Source of the DNA: Verrucomicrobiia bacterium | GTDB taxonomy: Bacteria > Verrucomicrobiota > Verrucomicrobiia > Verrucomicrobiales > DEV007 | Direction: 5' to 3' | Assembly: GCA_030430255.1 (NCBI GenBank) | Contig: JAUIGD010000012.1 | Location: forward strand, 1-38,996 | DNA: 38,996 bases | Shown: piece after piece, positions 8,801-15,656 of the stretch | How positions within the stretch are numbered: position 1 is the first letter of the stretch | Layout: each line of letters opens with the position of its first letter | Position numbers and translations under genes: made by a program | Notes under the pieces: model-generated | Told to the model about the DNA's origin: nothing | Database searches by the model: none | The model's input: the letters and a program-made list of their open reading frames with translations, nothing else

Positions 8801-9233
8801 CGGTATCCTTCAGGAACAGCATCTCGGTCGAGTTCGCGACGTAGGCGCCGCCGTCGCCGGGCATCACGCCGGTCGGGATGAGGAGGTCCTCCGCGAACAC
8901 GGTCGATTTGTCCGCCGCTCCGTCGCCGTCGGTGTCCTCCAACACCACCACCTGATCGTCGGAGCGTTCGCCCGGCTTGATGTGCGGGTAGAGCCGCGAG
9001 CTGACGACCCAGAGCCGCCCCTGCTCGTCCCAGTTCATCCCCACCGGCTTGGCGATGAGCGGGTCGGCGGCGAACAGGTTGATCTCCAGACCTTCGTCGA
9101 GGACGAAGGTCGCCATCTGCTCAGCCGGGTCGGGCTTCGGGATCGCGTCGGGAGGGAGGTCGTTCTGGGCCGGGAGCCGACCGGCGAGGAGGGCGGCCAC
9201 GACGGCGGACAAAGCGAGGCGGGGAGTTTTCAT
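5823..9233 (-). CDS. PVC-type membrane-bound dehydrogenase / HEAT / haem-binding cytochrome protein
   Basis: The 1136-residue exported protein starts at MKTPRLALSAVVAALLAGRLPAQ (signal peptide); the track ORF from 9962 overruns into the SGNH gene. Residues about 35-400 form the beta-propeller of the Pirellula/Verrucomicrobium dehydrogenase family (GLEINLFAADPLIAKPVGMNWDEQGRLWV, LEDTDGDGAADK, DVKVGPDGALYIADWYNPIIQHGEVDFRDPRRD). Residues about 415-830 are Ala-rich HEAT repeats. Near residue 857, CQTCHAIGG starts the haem domain with GPDLVSIG, SLLEPAKKIKEGY and LMPAGLTAGLRRDELVDLVRFLSELG. About 165 further residues form an extra C-terminal module of unknown role. The substrate is unknown; the family is presumed to oxidise carbohydrates or alcohols. 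The SGNH hydrolase gene is 47 nt upstream. Confidence 0.92.
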   Translation of the reverse strand: MKTPRLALSAVVAALLAGRLPAQNDLPPDAIPKPDPAEQMATFVLDEGLEINLFAADPLIAKPVGMNWDEQGRLWVVSSRLYPHIKPGERSDDQVVVLEDTDGDGAADKSTVFAEDLLIPTGVMPGDGGAYVANSTEMLFLKDTDGDLEADERRVVLSGFGTEDTHHIIHAFRGGPDGMLYFNQSIYIHSHVETPHGLRRLLAGGIWHFRPETAELEVFARGFVNSWGHAFDRYGQSFATDGAFGEGINYVFPGAVFFTAHNAKKILRGLNPGQPKQCGLEVVYSSHFPEEWQGNLITNDFRGHRVNRFVVSESGSGYVSRQAPDLIRTTHGAFRPVDVKVGPDGALYIADWYNPIIQHGEVDFRDPRRDHEHGRIWRVTYKGRPLAKRPEVVGAGLPAVVAQLRSPEGAVRHAAKRELRNRERGAVLAELAKLKAEPGLRGEDKLEILWANQGVGSLDEALLRELLGGDDHRLRAAAVRVLYHWHGRLDDSAGLLAEAAMDPHPQVRLEAVGALRQVGGLTSFRAILPVFGSAIDTNLDFALWLAARELEADWLPALESGELDFAGRGDALNFCLKAIEKPGALRFLRGQLAGAEGEPFRELAALFGDVAGGADLDALYAAALGDGRDAAERQFALGQLLRAARERNARPADLRGEVLLEQIDAGDAAAARLAGTWKLEEARGALAGWLAESDRFAVGAEALAAYGDGSARDALAGLAGDRGRGIAARAAGAAGVAASDRGRGAKLAAAVLADAEDGDAVDALFGAFLAHKDGPAALAKALSGTELAPAVATAGVKLAGQSGGETAGLVSALTEAGGLQPIARGLSAEEMAAFVADVARAGDPARGEEIYRRGALLCQTCHAIGGGGGLIGPDLVSIGSSAPVDYIVDSLLEPAKKIKEGYHTTVVTQKNGGVVTGTLVRETDRELVLRAVDGSESTVPVANIAKKEIAPVSLMPAGLTAGLRRDELVDLVRFLSELGKEGAYKVPAGRTVRRWRVLPYNDEVSHQIRRVGTQAMLGADRGWPWNAAYSTVAGELPLAAMGVNKGFSNDLSFAKFEIEVSAAGEIGFRIDNPQGLQVLLGGAMVAAKSDTRATLEVGRHEVVVLVDRASRSQGGLKIELVDVPGSPGRATVVGGL

Positions 9234-9280
9234 GCGGAGATCAACGGGGTTGCGAGTCGGGAAGGCGGGCGGGGGGGCGC

Positions 9281-10186
9281 TCAGCGGGCCGCCAACTCCG
9301 AAGCGAGGGCGTGGATCGCGGCGTCCTGCGCCTCGACGAGCGGGGTGAACTCGGCGATCTCCGCCGCGTTCTGCCCCTGCTCGTGCTTGCGGAAGCCGCG
9401 CAGATAGGTCTCGTTCTGCGGTCTCCAGCCGTTGAAGAACAACCGGTTCTTCTCGACCACCAAGCCCCGCAGGCGCTCGAAGTCCTCGCTGAGCGATGGG
9501 GCGGGCGGGATGCCGAACCCCGCCGCGAAGGCGGGCGCGATCGCGGCGTAGCCCGCCTCGGTGAAGTGGACGCCGTTGTCGGTCAGCGCGCCGGCTGCGG
9601 CGACCTGTTCCGTCAGCGCCCCGAACAGGTCGACGAACCCGTAGCCCTCGCGCTCGGCGAGCTTCGCGATCGCATCGCGGTAGACCGCCAGTCGGGCGTT
9701 CTGCGCCGCCATGTCCGGCAGCGGCGCCCCGAGCGTCTCGCAGGGCGGCGGCGAGATCAGGCAGATGCGCGCGCCCAGCCCGGCCACCATGTCGAGCAGC
9801 CGCTCGTAGCCCTTCTCGAACTCCGCCAGGCCCGCCTCTCCGGAGAACGCCGCGTTGCCCCCGTAGCAGGCCAACACCACCGTCGGCGCCACGCGTTCGA
9901 GGTTCGCCTTCAAGCGGTCGAAGCCCTCCTGCGGCGGACCGAAGTAGGACCGCGCGTGGCAATCGACCGTATCTCCGCTCCAGCCCATGTTGCGCACCGT
10001 CACCTTCTTGCCCGCCAAGCCCACCGCAAGCCGGGCCTCGAGGTGCCCGTAGCCCCCTTCGCGTTCGAAGAAGGTGTTGCCCAGCAGGACGATCCGGTCG
10101 CCGTCCTCGAACTCGAACGGGGCGGCGGGCGAGACGGTGGCGAGCGCTGCCACCACGGAGGTGACGGCGAGGGTGAGGGTTCGCAT
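9281..10186 (-). CDS. SGNH/GDSL-type hydrolase, PVC subfamily, exported
   Basis: The 301-residue protein starts at MRTLTLAVTSVVAALATVSPAAP, a signal peptide; the upstream 26 codons of the track ORF are not needed. The SGNH blocks are recognisable but altered. Block I reads GDRIVLLGNTFFERE, with Thr38 where the catalytic Ser of GDS normally sits. Then come NMGWSGDTVD (block II Gly), CYGGNAAF (block III Asn111) and LTDNGVHFTEAGY (block V, D203 and H207). The role is probably esterase or deacetylase activity on polysaccharides, if active. It lies between the outer-membrane lipoprotein gene and the PVC dehydrogenase gene on the same strand, with gaps of 87 and 47 nt. Pairing of this subfamily with such dehydrogenases is common in PVC genomes. 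Confidence 0.88.
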   Translation of the reverse strand: MRTLTLAVTSVVAALATVSPAAPFEFEDGDRIVLLGNTFFEREGGYGHLEARLAVGLAGKKVTVRNMGWSGDTVDCHARSYFGPPQEGFDRLKANLERVAPTVVLACYGGNAAFSGEAGLAEFEKGYERLLDMVAGLGARICLISPPPCETLGAPLPDMAAQNARLAVYRDAIAKLAEREGYGFVDLFGALTEQVAAAGALTDNGVHFTEAGYAAIAPAFAAGFGIPPAPSLSEDFERLRGLVVEKNRLFFNGWRPQNETYLRGFRKHEQGQNAAEIAEFTPLVEAQDAAIHALASELAAR

Positions 10187-10273
10187 AGCGCGGGTATATC
10201 GCCCCGGCGCGGGGCGGTCAACCGCGAGCTTCCGCCCTGCCGTCGCCCTGCCGGGAATCGCCACCGAGAAAGG

Positions 10274-11944
10274 CTACACCTCTGTCCGGAAGTCGCCCCC
10301 GAGCGCCAGGTGGAGATCGACGCGATTCTGCAGCCGCTGGTTGCGCAGGGAGATCATCGAGTTGCGCGCCTGCACCGCCCGGCGCTGCGCCTCGAGCACC
10401 TCCAGGATGCCGACGATGCCCTCCGAATAATCGCGCGACGCCTGTTTCTCCGCGAGGTCCGCCTGGCGTAGTTCGACCTCGAGGAATGCCTCTTGCTGTG
10501 CGAGCGAGCGCTCCGCCGCCAGGGCGGACTCCACTTCCCGCAGCGCGCGCAGCGCCTCCCCGGCGAAGTTTTGCAGCGCCTCCCGGTTCCGCTCCAGCGC
10601 CCGCCGCGCCTCCGCGCGCAGCGCCCCGCCCTGGTAGACGGTCTGCGCCAGCGATGAGGCCGCGTTCCAGACGATCTGCTCCGGGTCGAGCAACATCTCG
10701 CCGAGCTCCTCGCTGGAGGTGGAGCCGCCGGCGCTCAACCGGAACGAGGGCAGCAGGTCCTTGCGCGCGGCGTCGGCACGCTTCGCCGAAGCGCGCACCG
10801 CGCCGGCCGCCGAAACCAGGTCGGGCCGCCGCATCAAGAGTTCGCTCGGCAGTCCGGCGGGCACGCCTTTGCGCAGCTTGGGCAACTCGGTGCCCGCCCG
10901 CACCGCCGCCGACGGGTAGCGCCCTAACAACCCTTCCAAAACCCGCGCCGCCTCGTCGCGGGCCTGCTCGCGACCGACGACGTCCCGCTCCGCCGAGGCG
11001 ATGTTGTTGCGGCTGAACTGGACGTCGAGCGCGCTCGCGGTATCGTCGCCCGCCTTGTAGTTGCGCTCGATGATGCGGCCGTTGCGCTCGTAGCTCTCCC
11101 GCGTGGCGACCGCGAGGTCGAGTTGCTGTTGGGCGGTGATCAAGTCGAAGTAGGCCTTCGCGGTGTTCGCGGCCAGCGACAGGCGCGCGGCGCGGAAGTC
11201 GGCTTGCGCCGCCTCGAAATCGGCGTAGGCGGCGTGGTCGAGGTCACGCAACCTCCCCCACAGGTCCATCTCCCACGAGGCGTCGAGGGAGAGGCCGTAG
11301 TCGGTGGAGTAGCGGATGACCGGAACGGGGTCGGGGGTCGCCACCGCCGCCGTCGCCCCACCGGCGGCGGCCATCGCCGCACCGTCGGTCATTGTGCTGC
11401 TCGTCCCGTCACCGGTGGCGGCCATGCCGTCGCCTCCGGTCGAGCCATCGCCGGCGCCGGCGCCGCCATCGGTCGCCGCGCCATCGCCCATGGCCGCGGC
11501 CGCCATGCCGGTGCCGGTGCCGGTGTCCGCAGCAGCCGCGCCGGCCGCCGAGGAAGTCGTGGCGGCGGGCGCCGGCGGGGTCACCAGTTCCGTCCGCCGC
11601 GTGCGCCGCGACGAGCCGCCGATGTTCAGGGAAGGGAATCGGGATGCCCGCCCGAGAATGGTGCCTTCCTCTGCTTGGCGCAGTCGCGAGGCCGCGGCCG
11701 CGAGGTCGTGGTTGTTGGCCATCGCCTCATCGATGAGGCGCTCCATACGCCGGTCGTCAAAGGTCTTCACCCAACCGGTCGAGATCTTCCCGCCGTTGCC
11801 CTCCCCGGCGCTATCCCAGAGTGCCGGCAAGTCGCGCGGTGCGGCCGAACCGGCATCGGGCTGCCCCTTCTTCAACAGCACGCATCCCGGGAGCATCACC
11901 GCGAGGGCGACGGCGGCAACGGGGCGGGCAAAGCGGATGGGCAT
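10274..11944 (-). CDS. TolC/NodT-type outer-membrane efflux lipoprotein
   Basis: The 556-residue protein starts at MPIRFARPVAAVALAVMLPGC. The lipobox LPGC makes it a lipoprotein of the NodT subgroup of outer-membrane efflux channels, and GGGGAGGGG sits directly before the ATG. Two long-helix repeats are typical of the family: WVKTFDDRRMERLIDEAMANNHDLAAAASRLRQAEEGTILGRASRFPSL, then YGLSLDASWEMDLWGRLRD and the second half GLPSELLMRRPDLVSAAGAVRASAKRADAARKDLLPSFRLS. Between the first two barrel strands there is an inserted stretch of roughly 90 residues that is almost only Ala, Gly, Thr, Asp and Met, presumably an enlarged external loop. No inner-membrane pump or adaptor gene lies nearby, so its partners are elsewhere. 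Confidence 0.93.
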   Translation of the reverse strand: MPIRFARPVAAVALAVMLPGCVLLKKGQPDAGSAAPRDLPALWDSAGEGNGGKISTGWVKTFDDRRMERLIDEAMANNHDLAAAASRLRQAEEGTILGRASRFPSLNIGGSSRRTRRTELVTPPAPAATTSSAAGAAAADTGTGTGMAAAAMGDGAATDGGAGAGDGSTGGDGMAATGDGTSSTMTDGAAMAAAGGATAAVATPDPVPVIRYSTDYGLSLDASWEMDLWGRLRDLDHAAYADFEAAQADFRAARLSLAANTAKAYFDLITAQQQLDLAVATRESYERNGRIIERNYKAGDDTASALDVQFSRNNIASAERDVVGREQARDEAARVLEGLLGRYPSAAVRAGTELPKLRKGVPAGLPSELLMRRPDLVSAAGAVRASAKRADAARKDLLPSFRLSAGGSTSSEELGEMLLDPEQIVWNAASSLAQTVYQGGALRAEARRALERNREALQNFAGEALRALREVESALAAERSLAQQEAFLEVELRQADLAEKQASRDYSEGIVGILEVLEAQRRAVQARNSMISLRNQRLQNRVDLHLALGGDFRTEV

Positions 11945-12129
11945 CCCCTCCCCGTAGCAAATCCCCCCCGGTTCGCCAAGCGAAGATCGTTCGGGCCGGG
12001 CGCAGCGGCCCGCAGGCGCACCGGACCCGGGGGAGCGGAGCTCCGACCTCTCCGCCGCTGAACCGGGCGAGCTGCCGAATGCCACCCGCGCCGGATGCCG
12101 AAGCCCTCCCCGCCCCGTCCTGTCCCCGC

Positions 12130-13761
12130 TCAGGGCTCCAGAGTTTCCGGCTCGACCAACTCCGTCCCCTCCGTTTCCAAAGTCCGCATGAGGTGGAACT
12201 CGAACTGCTCCTCCTCCATCAGGATCCCTGAGCCATCACTGAAAACCACCGCCCGCTTGCCATCGCGGCTCCATGGGCTGGCGAGCAAGATCGTGTCTGC
12301 GCGGCTGGCGTCGTGGAGCCCCCGGACATAGAACGGCGTGCGGAGCAGCCCTCCCGGGCCGCGGAGCCGCAGCGGTTCGGCCGTCCCCAGATCGTCGACG
12401 ATCGCTTCGAGGTCATCGGGGTAGACGCCGTCGTTGTCGATCGCCCAAACGCGCAGCCCCATCCCGACCATCTTGAGCTGCGAAAGGTCCTGCATCTCCT
12501 GCGCCCGCTCCTGCACCCGTTGAAACACCGGGACCGAGACCCCTGCCATAAACCCGACCGCAGCCGCTCCCCACACGGCCCCCGGCGTCATGACTTGTCC
12601 CCCTTCGGGCGCGGTCGAGACGGACAGGACCCCGTCGTCCAATGCGGCGGACGCGGCGGCGATGTCCGCCGGGACTCCGCCCCCGTAGAGCCGCAGGATC
12701 CCCTCGCGCGCCGCCGCATCCAGATCGGGTGCGGACTCCATCACATCGGTGAGCAGCGCGGTGTACTTCTCCCCAAACCGGGGCGACACGTAGGTGAAGA
12801 AATTCCCTTCCTTCGGCAGCGGTGCCGTCGCGGCCTGGAATCCCGGCTCGGCCCAGAGCCCGCCGGTGCCGGCCAAGACCTCGTCCAAGAACGCCGCACT
12901 CGTCGCCGCCGTCAGGTGGCCTGACACGGTGTCGAAGTGCAGCACCGGCTGCATGAAGGGGGCGTCGGGAGGCAGCGGCGGCAGCGCCATCTTCCAAAAA
13001 CCGTCGCCCTTCTCGATGGCGTCCTCGGGGATCTCCCCGGCCAATCCCTCCACCAGCCAAGCCACGTCCTCGAGGCGCACCGCCGCCTCGAAGGCGGGCA
13101 CCTCCACCGGCGCATCGGGGATCTCGAGGGTCGCCTCGGGATCCAGCCGCATCACCACGACCAAACGCGTGTGCAGCTCGCTCATCAGGGTGCCGACGTC
13201 CATCGGCAGCGGTTCGGCCGCTTGCCCGAGGAGTTGCTCCCAGCCGTCCTCGATCTCCGGCTTCCCCATCGCCTCGACGAAAGCGTCGCCGATCGGCCGC
13301 ATCGCGCGGAGGTCGAGCTCCAACTCGAGAACCCAGTCGCTCCCGGCCGGCGCCGAGGCCGCGCTCGAGAACGGCCGCGCTTCGGTGCCGATCAGCGTCA
13401 GCAGCCCGCGCCGCGACCCGGTCTTGGTGAACCCCCGGACGACGGTCCGCCCGCCCGCCGTCTTGGTGCTGGAGCCGAAGGCTTCGACGCCGTCGAGACC
13501 GAGCGCCCCGACCATGTCGCCGACGATGGGCGGCACCTCGTCGCTGCCGGTGATCTCGCCCACGAGCGCGATCACCTCATCCGCCCAGCGGCCGACCGCG
13601 GCAGGGTCGCCAGCGACGTCGACATAGCGGAAGGACTCGCCACCGAGTTCGAGGTGCTGGACCACCGAATCGAAGTGGGGCGACTTCTCTTGGGCGGTGG
13701 CCACCGAGGCGGTGATCGCGGCGGCGAGCGGGGCGAGGGCGGAGAGCCGATGGAGTTTCAT
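12130..13761 (-). CDS. Exported protein with pilin-like (prepilin H-X9-DG type) C-terminal region
   Basis: The 543-residue protein starts at MKLHRLSALAPLAAAITASVATAQ, a signal peptide with AxA cleavage. Residues about 25-390 are a domain shared with the upstream neighbour; the best match is ATSAAFLDEVLAGTGGLWAEPGFQAATAPLPKEGNFFTYVSPRFGEKY. A hydrophobic helix follows at about 394-413 (GAVWGAAAVGFMAGVSVPVF). Then comes SQLKMVGMGLRVWAIDNDGVYPDDLEAI and, near the end, RAVVFSDGSGILMEEEQFEF. This resembles the helix and terminal strand of PVC prepilin-like proteins that normally read NQLKQIGLALRLYA and VLFADGHVEWL. It lies 26 nt downstream of its paralogue and is probably cotranscribed. Function is unknown. 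Confidence 0.8.
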   Translation of the reverse strand: MKLHRLSALAPLAAAITASVATAQEKSPHFDSVVQHLELGGESFRYVDVAGDPAAVGRWADEVIALVGEITGSDEVPPIVGDMVGALGLDGVEAFGSSTKTAGGRTVVRGFTKTGSRRGLLTLIGTEARPFSSAASAPAGSDWVLELELDLRAMRPIGDAFVEAMGKPEIEDGWEQLLGQAAEPLPMDVGTLMSELHTRLVVVMRLDPEATLEIPDAPVEVPAFEAAVRLEDVAWLVEGLAGEIPEDAIEKGDGFWKMALPPLPPDAPFMQPVLHFDTVSGHLTAATSAAFLDEVLAGTGGLWAEPGFQAATAPLPKEGNFFTYVSPRFGEKYTALLTDVMESAPDLDAAAREGILRLYGGGVPADIAAASAALDDGVLSVSTAPEGGQVMTPGAVWGAAAVGFMAGVSVPVFQRVQERAQEMQDLSQLKMVGMGLRVWAIDNDGVYPDDLEAIVDDLGTAEPLRLRGPGGLLRTPFYVRGLHDASRADTILLASPWSRDGKRAVVFSDGSGILMEEEQFEFHLMRTLETEGTELVEPETLEP

Positions 13762-13787
13762 AGCGATGCTTCTTGCTGGGTTCCCTG

Positions 13788-15488
13788 TCAGTCCAAATAG
13801 ATGTCGTCCCCGGTGCCGGGCACGCCGTCCGGCCCCACCGAGAACACGTCCGGTTCGCCCGGATCTCCACGCAGGCCCGGGAAAACGTAGCGGTACTCCT
13901 GCCCCCAAGGGTCGCTGAACACCTCCTCGATCATCGGTTCCCACCCCTCCACATCACCGGGGTCTTCCACCAAGGCCCGCAAACCCTCCTCCGTCGTCGG
14001 GTAACGACCGGCGACGATCTGGAACAGGGTCAACGAAGTTTTCAGAGTGTTCAGGTCCGCCTGGAGGCGCGCCCCTTCGGCATCGGCCCGGACGGCTCGC
14101 ACCGCAGCGATCTCCGCCCGCTCATCAGCGACCACGTTCTTCCTCACGAAGAATGCGGGAGCAGCCAACAACACCGGGGCCAAGGCGGCCGCCTGCTTCA
14201 CGCTCGCCGGCGAGTTCGAGACGAGCCACACCCCGTCCTCAGCGTTGGCCTGCACCTGCGCGTAGTGCGAGCCGAGGTAAGGCAGCATCCGTTCGACGAG
14301 GTCGATCCCGCGCTCGACGACCTCCGGAGCCTGCCCCGTTTCGGACAGGGCCTGCCGATAGAGCGCCCGCAGCTCCTTGCCGAAATTCGGGCTGAGGTAG
14401 ACCAAGCCGTTCCCCTGCGTCGGCAGATCGGCGGTGGCTTCCTTGAACGCGGCGTCGGCGAACAGCCCGCCGGTGCCGCTCTCGCACTCTTCCAGAAACC
14501 CCGCCGAAGTGGCGAAGGTGACCTGGCCGCTCGCCTCGTCCCGCCGCAGCACCGGCTCGCCGAGCGGGTTCGGGGGCAGCGCCAGCACCGTGCCACCTTC
14601 CGTCTCGGTGAGCGCGTCCGCAGCCTCGGGCGGCAGCTGCTTCACCACCCGGTCGAACAGCCAACCCAAGCCCTCGAGTGATACGTAGAGTTCGGGGCGC
14701 GGCACTTCCGGGGCCCCGGCGCCCAGTTGGAGGCGATCCTCAGCCAGCCGGCCGATGATGATCGCCCGCGTATCGAGCTTCTGGAACAAGTCACCGACCG
14801 TGACCCCAAAGTCGGCGACCCCCTGGCCCATCGCTTCGGCGAACCCGCGCTCGCCCTCGGCACCGGCGTGCTTCGCCAGGTCCCGCCCCAACCGGTACAG
14901 CTCGCTGAGGTTCACCTCGCGCTCCATCAACAAATCCGTGCCCCGCGGCGCCAGCGCCGCCGTTTTGAACGCTCCCGCTTCGCGTCCGAGCAAGCGCAAC
15001 AGGCCGCCGCGCCCGCGCGGTGTGTGCAGATACACCTTGTTGAGATAGCGCTCGCCCTTGCGCGCCGAACTCACCCCCAAGGCCTCGACCCGGTCGAGGC
15101 CGAGGTCGGCGAGCACCTCGGCGAGATCGAAGTCGGCCACCTGTGGCGGCAGTTCTCCCTCGGGCACCAGCGCCAGGATGTTGTCGAAGTAGCTGGCCAC
15201 CGCCGGGGCGACCTCAGAGAGATCCCGGTAGATGCACACCTCGGCACCGAGGTCGATGTGCCGGAAGGTCGCCTCCCAGCGCGGCGGAGCACCGGCCACC
15301 TCGGGCGATGGCAGAGCTGCTGAGCCCCCCGCCGGCGCCGCGCCTTCCCCTCCGCCGGCACCGGCCTCGCCGTCCGCCGAGGGCTTGTCCCCACAGGAAG
15401 CACCGAACAGTGTCGCCAGCGCCAGCACCGCAGCGGGCGCCGAACCTGATCTCAAAGCCCGCCGGGGCGGGAAAAGGTCGCGTTTCAT
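13788..15488 (-). CDS. Lipoprotein-like exported protein with GspG-type pseudopilin C-terminal domain
   Basis: The 566-residue protein starts at MKRDLFPPRRALRSG; MPG three codons earlier is possible. A signal sequence leads to Cys32 (LFGASC), a plausible lipobox, then an Ala/Gly linker. Residues about 68-430 match the downstream paralogue (FATSAGFLEECESGTGGLFADAAFKEATADLPTQGNGLVYLSPNFGKEL). A hydrophobic stretch at about 433-448 precedes a clear type II secretion G domain at about 473-566: LQADLNTLKTSLTLFQIVAGRYPTTEEGLRAL, SDPWGQEYRYVFPG and DVFSVGPDGVPGTGDDIYLD, the last resembling the calcium-binding end of GspG. The domain normally sits at the very N-terminus of a small pseudopilin, so this arrangement is unusual. 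Function is unknown. Confidence 0.82.
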   Translation of the reverse strand: MKRDLFPPRRALRSGSAPAAVLALATLFGASCGDKPSADGEAGAGGGEGAAPAGGSAALPSPEVAGAPPRWEATFRHIDLGAEVCIYRDLSEVAPAVASYFDNILALVPEGELPPQVADFDLAEVLADLGLDRVEALGVSSARKGERYLNKVYLHTPRGRGGLLRLLGREAGAFKTAALAPRGTDLLMEREVNLSELYRLGRDLAKHAGAEGERGFAEAMGQGVADFGVTVGDLFQKLDTRAIIIGRLAEDRLQLGAGAPEVPRPELYVSLEGLGWLFDRVVKQLPPEAADALTETEGGTVLALPPNPLGEPVLRRDEASGQVTFATSAGFLEECESGTGGLFADAAFKEATADLPTQGNGLVYLSPNFGKELRALYRQALSETGQAPEVVERGIDLVERMLPYLGSHYAQVQANAEDGVWLVSNSPASVKQAAALAPVLLAAPAFFVRKNVVADERAEIAAVRAVRADAEGARLQADLNTLKTSLTLFQIVAGRYPTTEEGLRALVEDPGDVEGWEPMIEEVFSDPWGQEYRYVFPGLRGDPGEPDVFSVGPDGVPGTGDDIYLD

Positions 15489-15617
15489 CCCCGGCATCGT
15501 CTGCCGCCGCCCGGGGCGCAGGCAAGCGGAATCGCCCCGCCGGGCGCCCAGGTGGCTGGCGAGCCCTCCACCATCGCGGAAACCGGCCGATTTGCCCCGC
15601 CCCCTCCCCCCGCCCAT

Positions 15618-15650
15618 TTGACAGGAAAGTTTCGAGACTTGCTCTAAAAT
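15618..15650 (+). promoter_or_regulatory. Possible promoter immediately before the large TPR gene
   Basis: A perfect TTGACA (15618-15623) is followed 21 nt later by TAAAAT (15645-15650), only 6 nt before the ATG at 15657. The spacer is longer than the usual 16-18 nt. If used, the transcript would be almost leaderless; no Shine-Dalgarno sequence is visible. The rest of the 168-nt divergent gap is GC-rich. Confidence 0.3.
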
Positions 15651-15656
15651 ACTTCA

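Noticed and set aside
5823-9962. 1379-aa start for the PVC dehydrogenase
   Set aside because: The first 243 codons read the SGNH gene out of frame; the signal peptide starts at 9233.
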